Source: Palaemon carinicauda
Taxonomy: Eukaryota; Arthropoda; Malacostraca; Decapoda; Palaemonidae
DNA: 64,000 nucleotides
Direction of reading: 5' to 3'
Assembly (NCBI RefSeq): GCF_036898095.1
Contig: NC_090728.1
Coordinates: 88,809,514-88,873,513, forward strand
Of the stretch, positions 32,701-43,790 are shown piece by piece. Position numbers and translations under genes: made by a program. Under the pieces are notes generated by a model that saw only the letters and a list, made by a program, of their open reading frames with translations, was not told the origin of the DNA and ran no database searches. Position 1 is the first letter of the stretch, and each line of letters begins with the position of its first letter.

Positions 32701-34500
32701 TGTGGTTGTCTGAGTAGCTCGTGTCGTGGGGGAAGTTCTCGCGGAGGTCCGGGAACCATTCCGCGTAATGCCATAGCGGAGCTATTAAGGTCATTGAAAG
32801 GTTGACCGATAGCTTGGTCTTGTTGAGCACCCTTCTCATCAGACAAAACAGTGGGAAGGCGTACACGTCGATGTTGTCCCACCGTTGTTGGAAGGCATCT
32901 TGCCAGAGAGCCTTGGGGTCCGGGACTGGGGAGCAGTACAGAGGCAGCTTGAAATTCAAGGCTGTCGCGAACAGGTCCACTGTCGGAGGAACCCAACTAA
33001 GTCAGGACTTTGTTGACTATCTGAGAATCCAAAGACCACACTATCTGCGATGCTCTGCTCAGACTGTCGGCGAGCACATTCCTCTTGCCAGGAGTGTTAT
33101 CGAGTGGACTTCGGACCACCTCAGAATCTCTACTGCAAGATGGGATAGCTGTTGTGAAAAGGCACCTCCCTGCTTGTTGATATAAGCCACTCCCGTGGTG
33201 TTGTCGCTCATCACCACTATGGAGTGGCCCGCCAGGGTCCGTTGGAACTTTTGAAGAACTAGAAACACGGCCTTCATCTCTAGCAGGTTGATGTGCAGGT
33301 ACTTTTCTGATTCTGACCAAAGGCCTGACACCCTCTGGTTCAGAATGTGGGCCCCACCCTTCTTTTGACACTTCCAAGAACAGTGTCAAATCCGGGGGAG
33401 GAACGAGAAGATCTACTCCCTTTCGTAGGTTTTCGTCCATCAGCCACCACCACAGGTCCGTCTGTTCCAAGGGTCCTATAGGGACCAGAGAGTCCGGGGA
33501 ATCGGTGCCCTGATTCCACCGGGACTTGAGCCGCCATTGCAGGGATCTCATCCTGAGACGGCCGTTCGGGACCAGACGGGCCAGGGAGGCTAGGTGACCT
33601 AAAAGACGTAACCATGATTGGGCTGGAAGCTCTTCCCGCCTGAGGAAGGGCTCTGCAACCCTCCTCAGCCTTGCTATCCTGTCGTCTGATGGAAAGGCTT
33701 TGTGGAGATTGGTGTCTAATAACATGCCTAGGTAAACCAGTCGTTGCGTAGGCTGCAGAGAGGACTTCTCGAGATTTACCATGATCCCCAGATCTTGGCA
33801 AAGTCTCAGAAGCCTGTCTCAGTGTCGAAGAAGGGTCGACTCCGAGTCTGCCAGGATCAGCCAGTCGTCCAGATAGCAGAGGAGACGGATGCCGTTCCTG
33901 TGAGCCCACGACGAAATCAGTGTGAACACTTTGGTGAACACCTGAGGTGCTGTGGAGAGACCGAAACACAGTACCTTGAACTGGTAGGTCTTGCTGTCTG
34001 AGCTGAATCTCAAGTACTTCCTGGAAGACGGATGGATTGGGATCTGGAAGTACGCGTCCTTCAGATCCAGTGTGCACAAGAAGTCTTGTGGTCTCACTGC
34101 AAGTCTGACCGTGTCTGCTGTCTCCATGATGAACGAAGTTTACTTAACAAACTTGTTCAGGGCTGAGAGATCGATGACGGGTCTCCAGCCTCCAGACGCC
34201 TTCTTTACAAGAAAGAGTCGACTGAAGAAGCCTGGGGAGCCGTCCACGACCTCTTGGAGAGCATCCTTCTTGAGCATGGTCTCGACTTCTGCCAGAAGGG
34301 CTAGCCCCTTTGCCGATCCCATGGCATAGGAGCTCAACGACACTGGATTCACTGTCAGGGGAGGTTGAGATGTTGTGAATGGGACGCGATATCCTTGGCC
34401 GATCACAGAGACTGTCCAGGAATCGGCCCCATGTTGCTGCCACCTGTGCACGCAACGTCGAAGGCATCCCCCACAGGTGGACACGCGGGGGGACTGCCAA
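32675..34500 (-). pseudogene. DIRS-like pol: RT, RNase H, methyltransferase-like segment
   Basis: Follows gag in the same frame after its TAG. RT: SRLFLVKKASGGWRPVIDLS (about 34200), CTLDLKDAYFQIPI (34050), CFGLSTAPQVFTKVF (33960) and the catalytic CYLDDWLILAD (33878-33846). RNase H has HINLLEMKAVF, VMSDNTTGVAYINKQGG and VLADSLSRA, but the position of the first catalytic Asp reads LEVSKEGWG, a Glu in place of Asp. The pre-recombinase segment reads VDLFATALNFKLPLYCSPVP (32980). Stops: TAA at 34140 after LNKFVK and TGA near 33818 after LLRH. The frame moves near 33340 and back near 33060. The protein is at the usual length for the family apart from these lesions. Confidence 0.9.
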
Positions 34501-34502
34501 TC

Positions 34503-37500
34503 CTAGCGTTTGCAGCCGCGGCCGCTCCCTCTAGGATTTCTGCCTCCCCTGGAGGACTTTTCGCCCCTCTTGTCTTTGACAGGAAAGGGCTGTGGCTTAG
34601 ACACCTTCTTCTTAGCTGCCGGAGCCTGCTTCGGTGTCCTGCGAGGCTGCTGTTGAGGTTGCTGTGGAGCTGGAGGCTTGTAGGGCCGAGATGTGAGGGC
34701 CCTTTGGAGGAGCGAATCATGATTCGACTTCCTCCACCTCTCAGCTGTCCGTTCTATGCCCTTGGGATCAAACAAAGCTCCTTCAAGGATGGAGGAGTGT
34801 CTGAGCCTGCTGACGTCCACGGCGGGGACCTTCGGATGGAACCTCTCAGTCACCGCGTCCCGTCGCTTTAATATCGAGTTGGCCCAAAGGTTGGTAACCT
34901 GATAAGCCAGAAACTCGATGGAACGAGTGCCCGAGAGGAGGAAGGTCTCCAGGGCCTTCTTATTGCTCTCCTTAGGCAAATCCTCAGAGCGCAATAGGAA
35001 GCCCAGAGAACCTAGCCAAACGTCCAGCCACGAAGTGGCCTGCATGGCACACTTCACGACCTTCTCTTGGCTGAGGATCTCCAAAGCCGAGAACGTCAAC
35101 TGCCGGGAGGAGAGCTTCTCTAGAGGAGCTCCCCTGGTGAGCTCTTCCACAGAGTGGTGAAGGGGAAGGCCCATGCTGGACTCCCCCATGATCTCAAAAT
35201 ACCACCTCTGCTGTAAACGAGGAGGTGGGAGGAGTCTGTTCCCGGCAGTAGAACGGCTGGAGGAGGCGAGTTCTGCGAGCTGAGCTTCGACCTTGTCCCT
35301 GGCACTCTTCACCCCCTGGGACCAAGGCAAGGCTCCACTGGCCCTTGGGGGTTTCTGGGTACCATAGACTTGGTCTAGGACCGTACCCTTGCATTCTCGA
35401 GGGGCGGTCTCCAGGTCCTTGAACCTGTTGAGTTGCCTCATCAAGTTCAAGACCTGCCAGAAGGCATGCTCCGACTCGTGCTGCTCTCCTCCCTGAGGGC
35501 TGGCAGCTAAGTCTCCTGTCCCCAAAGGTTCTTCTTGGGGAGATGCGTGGATGTTCTCCCGGGGAATGGTTGGCTCTGGTCGGATCCTTGAAGACGATTT
35601 GGGGATCGTCTTTGAGTCCTTGGGTTCCCTCCTGGGCGGGATACAGGACTCTAGCAAAGAGGTCTGAAAGGTACCTTCTGCGCGAGACGTTTCTCCTCCC
35701 CAAGGTGGGGTTCCTCCCATTGGTGCCGTGGGAGAATCCCTCGCCTCGGTGGAATCTCCTGAGGACGGAAAGGCTTCGTCCACAGGGGAAGGAGAAAACG
35801 ACTGCGAAGGGGATGGAGCCTTCCTGCCGGTCCTCTTAGGAGCCAACTTCTCCCTGGGAGAAGTTACCATGAAGTCCACTCCTCTCTTTCTCTTCAGCGG
35901 GGGCGAGTTTGTCTTTGGTCTGAGCCCCAGATCAGCGAGGGTCAGCTTCACAGCCTGCACCACCGCTTTCATAAGGTGGCCAAACCAAGACTGACAAGTG
36001 ACTGACGCAGTATCAGTAATTCCCACTGGAGGGAAAGGGATCTCCTGATCCTTTGGAGTGAACGCAACGGGGCCTGCCTGAAAAGAAAGGGAAGAATGTT
36101 GCTTGGACTTCTCCTGAGATTCTTCCTGGTCCTGGATGAAAGTCCTGCGTTTGCGCGGTGGCGATCCTGAAGGCGATCTGGAAGTACGCGCTGCGGATCC
36201 CGACGAGGGTGGGGATAGCGATGGGGATAGCGATGGGGCTCGCGCTGCCGCTCGCGTGATGTAGCCATCGGAGGGTCGCGCGTGGGCGACACCTGGAGCG
36301 CGGGCGCAGTCGCGCCGAGATGTACGCGCGTGGGTGCGTTCGCTCGCGGGCGAGGGGGCGCGTTGGCGCGCAGGTGAAGATGCACGTGGGTGCGCAGGTG
36401 AAAGTGTGCGTGGGCACGCAGGAGAAGGTGCGTGTGGGCGCACAGGTGAATGGGCGCTAAGGGGAGATTGCTGAAGTTGTGCAGGAGATCGACGGCGCAC
36501 TGGAGATCGATGGTGCAAGGGAGAGTGATGGCGCTTTGGCGAGTGATAGCGATTTGGCGAGCGACGGCGAGCAGGCGATTGCTGTCGCGTTGGTGATCGC
36601 TGACGCGTTGGTGAATGTTGGCGCAATGGCTCATGATGGCGCAATGGCTCATGATGACGCGCAATGCTTGCTGGTGACCGACAGTGCGCAGGCGATTTTG
36701 CCCGTATGCGCGTCGGAGACCTGTGGCGATCCGAAGTATGGGGGCGTTGGTGATTGGGAGATCGCTTGCGCGCAGGCGGAGGATCGCGCGGCGCGTAGGA
36801 GATCGCTGACGTGCAGGAGAGTGACGATGCGCAGTCATCTGGGGCGCAGGATCGGATGACGAGGAAGTGCGCAGAGGTGAGCGCTTGCGGTCAGGGTCCG
36901 ACGGTGTCTCGTGTGTGCGTGAGCGCGCAGGAGCTCTTGAAGTGCGCGCCGGAGTGCGCGCGCGCTGTTGCGTGAGCGCGCAGGAGCTCTTGAAGTGCGC
37001 ACGCTGTTGCGCGGGCGGTGATGGGCGCACAAGTGCGCGAGGGCGAGGCGAAGGAAAAATATCCTTGCCTGCGTCCAGATCCAAAGATCTAGGGCGCTTA
37101 TCAGGAACCAAGTGCGCAGGTGCGCGCTGACGAGCAGATCTAGTGCGCTCAGGAGACTGCTGGTGCACATGGTGCGCAGCAGGAACAGGAGGGCGCTGAC
37201 GGCTAGCAGGAGAGCGCTGACGATCAGGAGAGCGCTGGCGAGCAGGAGAGCGCCGACGAGGAGGAGCGCGCTGGCGAGCAGGAGAGCGCTGGCGATCAGG
37301 AGAGCGCCGACGAGCAGGAGGGCGCTGACGAGCAGGAGAGCGCTGGCGATCAGGAGTGTGCTGACTAACAGGAGAGCGCTGGCGAACAGGAGAGCGCTGG
37401 CGAGCAGGAGAGCGCTGGCGATCAGGAGGGCGCTGACGAACAGGAGAGCGCTGGCGAGGAGAGTCAGGAGACTGCTGCACAGGAGAGCGCATGTGCGCTA

Positions 37501-38671
37501 CTGCGCGCAGTTGGGCGCGCAGGGGAACCCTGACGCGCAAGGGATTTACCCACACCGTGGGAGACATCCCTTTGCCCCGAAGGGACTGGTGCCCGTCAGG
37601 CGATGGGATCAGAAGGCGCCTGCTGCGCAACTGCATCCAGGGGCGATGGGTGGCCGGAAGGGCTGGGAGGTCTGGCAGGCGTAGGAGATCGCGAGCGATC
37701 TGCGGAGAGGTCCAAGGACGTGGCTGCGACGTTCTGCTGCCGACAAGAAGAATCCTCTGCAGGGGAAGGTGACGGCGGAGACGACCCAAAGAGGCGCCTC
37801 CTAACCCCCTTATAGGGAGAAGGAAGGCCCCTACGTCGAAGGGGAGGTCGAGCCTTACGGCGCAGGCGACCTCGAGGAAGGGCATCAGGATCGTTAGTCC
37901 TCCGAAGAGGAGTCTCTGTCAGTGCGCTCCCCCGAGGAGGAGACACACCCGCAGGAGAGACCGTGGGACTCACCTTTCCCCTCGAAGGATGTTCAGAGGG
38001 GGAAGGAGAGCCTTCAGCAACGTCCGCAACGGCAGCAGCAGAGGTTTGACCAGACCCGTCGGAAGCCTCTGCCATAACAGTGTCGACAATAGACAGAGGG
38101 AGAACCTCTGGTATTACCGGCGACTGTTTGACAGCTGCCCCCAACTGGATCAAGTCAAACAGGGCTTCCTTGGAGGGCGTGCCCTTAAGCCCCAAGGAAG
38201 CCCAAAGCTGAAACAAATCATTATTAGAAACAGTCTGATCATATTCATCGAATTCAATAATGTCCTCCCCTGGAGGAGGAGGGGGAGCTGCCTCACTATG
38301 GGAGGCAACGCCCTCTCCCGCACCCCGAGGTCAGGAAACACAACTAGGGCCTGCGCTACCACTTGATGGCCTCTCACGAGAGACCAATCGAGTGGGAGCT
38401 TCGGAGGAGGTTCAGGCGGCGGAAGGAGAGTCCTTAGAGCCTTCCTTCTTCAAGGCAGCCCTTGAAGGGGAACGGTCTCTCTGGACTACTTCTTACGCCG
38501 CCGGCCGAACTTCTCCCACTGGGAGGCAGACCACTCCCTACACTCACTGCAATTTAACTCCCTATCACACCGTTGGCCTCGGCACTGCGGACAAAGGGTG
38601 TGAAGATCCGTCTCGACCGCCGACATGAATGTTCCACAGGGGCGGCCGGAGAGTCCAGGGCATTTGCGCAT
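34503..38671 (-). pseudogene. DIRS-like gag with amino-terminal Cys cluster and RS-like repeats
   Basis: Start chosen at ATG 38671 (MRKCPGLSGRPCG) because it precedes a Cys cluster, LCPQCRGQRC then LNCSECREW, ending in GRRRKK before a TAG at 38486-38488 and a frame change. The protein continues through IIEFDEYDQTVSNNDLFQLW (about 38250) and a Ser/Pro/Arg-rich part to 37596. An RS-like tract (RQRSPA-type units, about 37500-36500) follows in a shifted frame, then a long open frame to TAG 34503. That last part holds the globular domain (about 35500-34700) and a basic end (SSRGGRNPRGSGRGC). Function as nucleocapsid is inferred from position. The Cys cluster lines up with those of copies 1 and 4. 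Confidence 0.8.
36480..37480 (-). repeat. 18-base tandem repeat encoding RS-like hexapeptides in gag
   Basis: Tandem GAGCGCTGGCGAGCAG / GAGCGCTGACGATCAG units with an 18-base period, clearest at about 37180-37460. On the minus strand they encode R-[QR]-[RQ]-[SAP]-P-x (RQRSPA, RQRSPV, RQRSPD). Toward 36500 the units diverge (SPNRYHSPKRHHSPLHHRSP). Strong plus-strand open frames over this interval are shadows of the repeat. Confidence 0.88.
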
Positions 38672-38794
38672 GATAGCGATGAAGGATGAGGCCCACTTCC
38701 AAAACACACAAGCTGAAGAGAAAGAAAAAACAGATTAAGGCTGTCAATAACGAGGACGAAAAGCCAGACACGTCTGTTCATCGTCCGAGCCAAA

Positions 38795-38933
38795 AGTGAA
38801 GTGAGACATTTCACCGGTGTGTGAGGGGGGAGGGGTAGCAAACTACCCCTCCCCTACCCCCTGCTAACTAGCGCGGGGGTAGTTAACCCTCGTTAAAATT
38901 CTATTGGCTCGTCAATTTCAGCTACGTCGAAAG
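38795..38933. repeat. DIRS copy 2 inverted terminal repeat, right
   Basis: The reverse complement partner of 30841-30980. Similarity ends at GCTACGTCGAAAG (38933); the next bases (GTAGTAACGCGTGCGTTAGG) already read as RTE reverse transcriptase. Confidence 0.92.
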
Positions 38934-39912
38934 GTAGTAACGCGTGCGTTAGGATAGGAAATAAAGTGAGCAATTGGTTTCCTGTGAGAGTGGGGCTGAG
39001 ACAGGGATGTGTGATGTCGCCATGGATGTTTAACTTATATGTTGATGGAGTGGTGAGAGAGGTGAATGCTCAAGTGCTTGGACGAGGATTGAAACTGGTA
39101 GACGAGAATGATCATGAATAGGAGGTAAATCGGTTGTTGTTTGCGGAAGATACTGTACTGGTTGCAGACTCGTAAGAGAAGCTTGGCCGATTAGTGACAA
39201 AATTTGGAAGGGTATGTGAGAGAAGGAAGTTGGGAGTTAATGTGGGTAAGAGTAAGGTTATGAGATGTACGAGAAGGGAAGGTGGTGCAAGGTTGAATGT
39301 CATGTGGAATGGAGAGTTACTTGAGGAGGTGAATCAGTTTAAGTACATGGGGTCTGCTGTTGCAGCAAATGGTGGAGTGGAAGCAGATGTACATCAGAGA
39401 GTGAATGAAGGATGCAAAGTGTTTGGGGCAGTGAAGGGAGTGGTAAAGAATAGAGGGTTGGGCATGAATGTAAAGAGAGTTCTGTATGAGAAAGTGATTG
39501 TAGCAACTGTGATGTATGGATCTGAGTTGTGAGGAATGAAAGTGACGGGGGAGATAGAAATTGAATGTGTTTGAGATGAAGTGTCTAAGGGGTATGGCTG
39601 GTGTATCTCAAGTAGATTGGGTTAGGAACTAAGTAGTGAGGGTGAGAACGGGTTAAGAAATGAGCTAGCAGCTAGAATGGACATGAATGTGTTGAGGTGG
39701 TTTGGCCATGTTGAGAGAATGGAAAATGACAGTCTGCCAAAGAAGGTGATGAATGCAAGAGTTGATGGGAGAAGTATAAGAGGAAGGCCAAGGTGTGGGT
39801 GGATGGATGGAGTGAAAAAAGCTCTGGGTGATAGGAGGAAAGATGTGAGAGAGGCAAGTGTGTGTGCTAGAAATAGGAATGAATGGCGAGCGATTGTGAC
39901 GCAGTTCCAGTA
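38934..39912 (+). pseudogene. RTE-type LINE ORF2, 3' half
   Basis: Resumes the RTE gene after DIRS copy 2: NACVRIGNKVSNWFPVRVGL, motif B RQGCVMSPWMFNLYVDGVV (about 39000), motif C as LLFAEDTVLVADS (about 39140; the usual Ala-Asp-Asp is Ala-Glu-Asp here), VNVGKSKVMRC (39240), FKYMGSAVAANGG (39340), VLRWFGHVERM (39692) and the C-terminal IRGRPRCGWMDGV (39778). In-frame stops fall at about 39118, 39172 and 39529. Compared with the continuous order of RT motifs, about 60 codons containing motif A are missing between 30771 and 38934. Confidence 0.88.
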
Positions 39913-40356
39913 GGCCCTGCTGCTTCCTCCAGTTGCCTTGGATGACCGCAGAGGGAGCAGCAGTAGGGGATTCAGCGTTATGAAGCTTCATTTGTGGTGG
40001 ATAACAGGGGAGGGTGGGCTGTGGCACCCTAGCAGTAACAGCCGAACTCGGTTGAGTCCCTTGTCAGGCTGGGAGGAATGTAGAGGAAAGGTCCCCTTTT
40101 TTCATTTGTTTTGATGTCAGCTACCCCCAAAAATTGGGGGAAGTGCCTTGGTAAATGTATGTATATACGACGTAACAAATAAGGATAAAGAAAAATCAGA
40201 CATGAATAAAAAAAATAAATGTATTGTTGGAAAAATATTGAGCACTTTACCATTAAAATATGGAGTAAGTTTTGCCATTTTGTTGTAGATGTTTTTATGA
40301 TATAATTTTTGTATAGAAGCGTTAATACTTCTATGTTGTTTTAATAGTCATAAAAA

Positions 40357-40529
40357 CATGTTATTTTCATAATAAAATAAACTTTTGAATATACTTACCC
40401 GCTGATTATAAAAGAATGGCTAACGTAGGAAATTCAAAATCTCGCGCGGCTATCGCAGATATGCCAGGTGTACACTAGTGCCCTCACGGTACAACAGGTA
40501 GAACTATACCCAACCTCTTCAGATTTTCC
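40357..40529. repeat. DIRS copy 3 left terminal repeat and outer extension
   Basis: From about 40357 (ATGTTATTTTCATAATAAAA) through CTTACCCGCTGATTATAAAA to CTCTTCAGATTTTCC. It matches the reverse complement of 46896-47063 apart from a short insertion in the right copy (CCTACCATGGCGTCAGGGAC region). Confidence 0.9.
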
Positions 40530-40568
40530 ATACCCCATGGTCTCTAGAGGGGAGGAGGGTGGGTTTTT

Positions 40569-40645
40569 AACTTATATAACCAGCGGGTAAGTATATCAAA
40601 AAATTTATTTTATTATAAAAACATTTTTAAATATAAAACTTACCC
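40569..40645. repeat. DIRS copy 3 internal complementary region
   Basis: Reads ACTTATATAACCAGCGGGTA then AAATTTATTTTATTATAAAA (reverse complement of the left outer end), immediately followed by TTTTAAATATAAAACTTACC and CGCTGGTTATATAAGAATGG (reverse complement of the right outer end). The join falls near 40622. It is also a large imperfect palindrome. Confidence 0.9.
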
Positions 40646-40999
40646 GCTGGTTATATAAGAATGGCTGATTGACACCCTTGGTGGTGGGTCAGAGACAGCT
40701 ACATAATTGGAAATTCACTTAAGCGTTACACAAACCACTCAAGAGGTTCTCACCTGATAAGGACGCTGACAGCAATGCTCTGCCTCATTTTGTCTGCTAT
40801 CCTTAGAAGATCCAGCGGTCCACCCAGGGGGCTGATGATCTCTAGGAGCTGTCAAACGGTTCAATAACCTATAACATGACAGGACCTCAACTAATACCCT
40901 TGTTCCGGGCACTCTCCAGGAACAAAATGACCACCTGACTAGATCAAAGATTGCGGAAGATTGTCGACCAATCTTCACGTACAATCATAAAAACATATA

Positions 41000-41500
41000 T
41001 TATAGTTCCAAGAGAAGAACAGGGGTATTAGGAATATAGGGAAATGTAGTGGTGAATGTCTCACCCACTACTGCACTCGTTATTATGAGTGAACCCAAAA
41101 CGTAAAGGTCCTCATAAAGAGACTGAATACGATCTAAGAAATGCAAGGGGAATACAGGAATATCCCTTCACAAGGCAGTATATGCGATGCTTTGCAGAGA
41201 ACAGATTAGTTTAAAAGTTACAGAAGCTCTTATAGCTCTAACTTCATGAGTCTTTACCCTTTCGACATTCGACATGTTACGATCTGTTACACAACAGTAT
41301 GAAAGAACTTTTGTAATTAAAGTCTATACCAGACGATAGAGCGTTTTAGACATAGATAGCGCAGGCTTCTTGACCGTGCACCAGAGAGTCATGAATAGAC
41401 TCTTAACCTCTTTGGTCCTGTCCCGATAAAACTCCATCGTTTTAACCGGGTAAAATACTCTTCATAGCCCTTGACAAACCAAATCCGAGACGATAAAGAT
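41000..41500 (-). pseudogene. Tyrosine recombinase remnant of DIRS copy 3
   Basis: On the minus strand at about 41264-41216 the reading is VKTHEVRAIRASVTF. This is the HxxR box of DIRS-like recombinases (compare RAHDVRGIATSLAF in copy 2). Upstream, GYEEYFTRLKRWSFIGTGPK (about 41475) may be the preceding segment. Stops are frequent and I could not identify the Tyr box. The position directly before the ICR agrees with the expected gene order. Confidence 0.6.
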
Positions 41501-43790
41501 CCCGAAAGATTTAGGCCATGGATGAGAAGGACGTTTGTTAATGATCAAGAATCCAGGATGCGAGATGCCTATGGCTTAACCATTGTGAAGTCCATGTTCT
41601 TGCTAAAAGATTGAACTTCACTGGCTCTCAACTATAGTCGACTTATTTAGAGTCTCCAAAGTTAGGCCTTAAAAAGAAAAACAAGTGTAAAGGTTCGGAT
41701 CTGTCACTACCGCGAAATTCCAGAAACGAATCCCAAATTTAGGCTGGACCATCTTGCCGACTCTTCTAAGTCATCTCAAATGACCTGAGAAGATCTATAA
41801 GGTCCTTATTTGATAGATGCAATCTTCTGCGTCTGCAGACAACTGTCATACTCCTGTAACCCTTGATGGTCAAGGAGGAAAAATTGTGTTTTCCTTCCAA
41901 GGTCTGAGAAGAAACAGACCGCTTGTCTTAGAGTTACCAAATGAAGAGCCCTTTAGCTCTACACTACTCCACAAAACACCCTAATTGGGTTGTAAAACCT
42001 TGAGGCAAAGGTCCCTTGTACAAGCGATAGCCTCAGCTGTCTCCTTTGAACAACCTCTTGATCATAGGGGTTTTCCAAACTACTGTACTGGAGGCAGCTA
42101 GACCTAAACCTTGATGGTTTAAAAATAAAGCATTCGTGATCCTGACACAGGAAAAACAGACTGATGACATGCTTCTAGCAAACACCCAGCATGGGACCAG
42201 TATGGTTCCAGCCTGCTGTATATGCTCATTAAGTCGTGAGAGAGAGAGACAAGATCTAGACCTCCCCCAAACACGCATCCATATCAATCGCAAGAAACCG
42301 ATATCGAAGCTAGGCCTGCTCAAAAGAAGCATCAACAACATGAACCTCATGCTGTGAAGTTAAGACCTGATCGTGTGTACCAACAAATGTTCAACACACT
42401 TAAAGTCAAAGTTTGACGCGAGAAAGCGTTAACTGTGAGGCGAGAGCGACGCGAAGAAAAAACAACAGTCTGTCTATACTACTGTGAGCCAAAGACTAGA
42501 CTGTATACGTCTAAGATGCGACTAATGTCGCATGTGCTTGCATCCCCGTAAGGCGCTAGCATGCTGTATGCGTTCACCTTGTCGAGTGGATACAGCGCTC
42601 TGTGTACGTCTCACCTGCTCTAAATCTACAGCGTGCTGCCCGTAGGCAACAGTATCGTGACCAGTCAGTGGCACACAGGAACAACTGTTAGTCTATCATG
42701 ATGCGGAAAACCTGACTGACCTTATCCAGTATATGTCCAGGCTGGCACATGCGTCTAGGTTGCTTAGGATTTCCGGTTGACATGTTTGTCGAGAGATGCT
42801 CGCGTGTAGCATGCGTCCGCATGAGTGGAGACACGTATCCCGCAGATCGCGAGGATGGGACAACTAGTTGAAAGGATCAACTTTGACTGTCAGCGTCTGT
42901 GACCGCGTGCACGTCTGTGCCGCTACAAGCGTATGCTCTACCGCCTCCCGCAACAAGAGCGTATCTTTGCGAGGAGACGTTGCTGAACATCGGGGAACTA
43001 TGCTTCATGATACTAAAGGAAAAGCATCCCTTTGATCTATGGTAGTCCTTACTCTTTTAGGAGAAAACATTTTTCCCCCACAAGAATCGTAAACGCTAAA
43101 AAGAGATGAAACTGACCTCCTTTAGTTCGGACCAACTCTACACTCGCGGGGCAGCTTGTGCGCCACCTCAAGCGTAAGCAAAGGCTAGAAGAGATCAACA
43201 ACCGCAGCCCCGTGAGCAACCTGGGAGAGTCCCTATGACATTCCCAGCGTGCCTTGTTCGTGACCTGAACGTATCCCATGCTATGAGATATCGTTAACAG
43301 TAGTCGCTCGACCCCAGAAGAAAGTACTAAACAATTCCTCAAACTGGGGGCGGAGAGGAAGTGTAAACAGAAGCAAACTGAGCACCTCTTCTCTCGAAGA
43401 ATCTTGTGTCTTGCACGTTTTTGGCGCTGACACGTCGCCTTTTTTCAACAGAAAAAACTTCCGGCGAACATCAGCAACTGAGGGATAAGTTACTAGAAAA
43501 CATACGACTCCTGAAAAGTCTCGGACGTATTGATTGTTGATGACCAAGTCTAGGTTTTGCGACCTTCTAAGAGGACAAACTCTGTCTCACCTGACTGAGC
43601 TTCAGATTCCAGAGGAAGAGCCAGAATTATATATGATTCTTCTGACTTCTGCTCCTCTCGTGGAAGAAAAAACACACTCGATTGCTTCTCATTTAAGAAT
43701 CGCAACACACCTGCTGTGAGAGCAAGTTCTGTTCGTGTGCCTACATGACGATTAACTTCCTAGTCTAGAAGACAGGAAGAATGTCGAACG
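41501..43790. other. DIRS copy 3 interior, no recognisable domain
   Basis: RT should lie here but no YLDD-type or FGL box was found. Open frames 42033-42350 and 43049-43342 (-) are not recognisable. Base composition is less AT-rich than the surrounding genome, in line with its being element sequence. Confidence 0.45.

Larger units (their letters stand above)
30772..38933 (-). mobile_element. DIRS-like retrotransposon, copy 2 (nearly full length)
   Basis: Reading on the minus strand: inverted terminal repeat (38933-38795), gag, RT/RNase H, methyltransferase-like segment, tyrosine recombinase, internal complementary region (31130-31029), inverted terminal repeat (30980-30841) and outer extension (30840-30772). 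This is the DIRS-1 plan. There is no target duplication, as expected for recombinase-mediated integration. The outer extension is present only at the left; the right one is missing together with part of the flanking RTE gene. All genes carry stops or frameshifts. Confidence 0.92.
26390..40171 (+). mobile_element. RTE-type LINE, split by two insertions
   Basis: One non-LTR element in three parts: about 26390-26553 (5' leader, containing GGAACCCCCTCTCCCGTATT), 29114-30771 (endonuclease and first half of RT) and 38934-40171 (second half of RT, C-terminal part and 3' UTR). Orientation and coding order are continuous across both interruptions. The first is a TA-flanked Tigger element, the second an 8.2 kb DIRS-like element. 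The 3' UTR carries ACCCCCAAAAATTGGGGGAA near 40124 and ends in an ATGTATGTATA-type tail. The left boundary is approximate. Confidence 0.85.

Noticed and set aside
35543..35994. Plus-strand open frames inside gag of DIRS copy 2
   Set aside because: Antisense to a 713-codon reading with gag features; no motif of their own.
37112..37684. Plus-strand 190-codon Arg/Ala-rich open frame
   Set aside because: Shadow of the 18-base RS-like repeat on the opposite strand; GC-rich repeats keep several frames open.
43049..43342. 97-codon minus-strand open frame in copy 3 as a possible RT
   Set aside because: No RT motif is present; the residues do not align with copies 1, 2 or 4.
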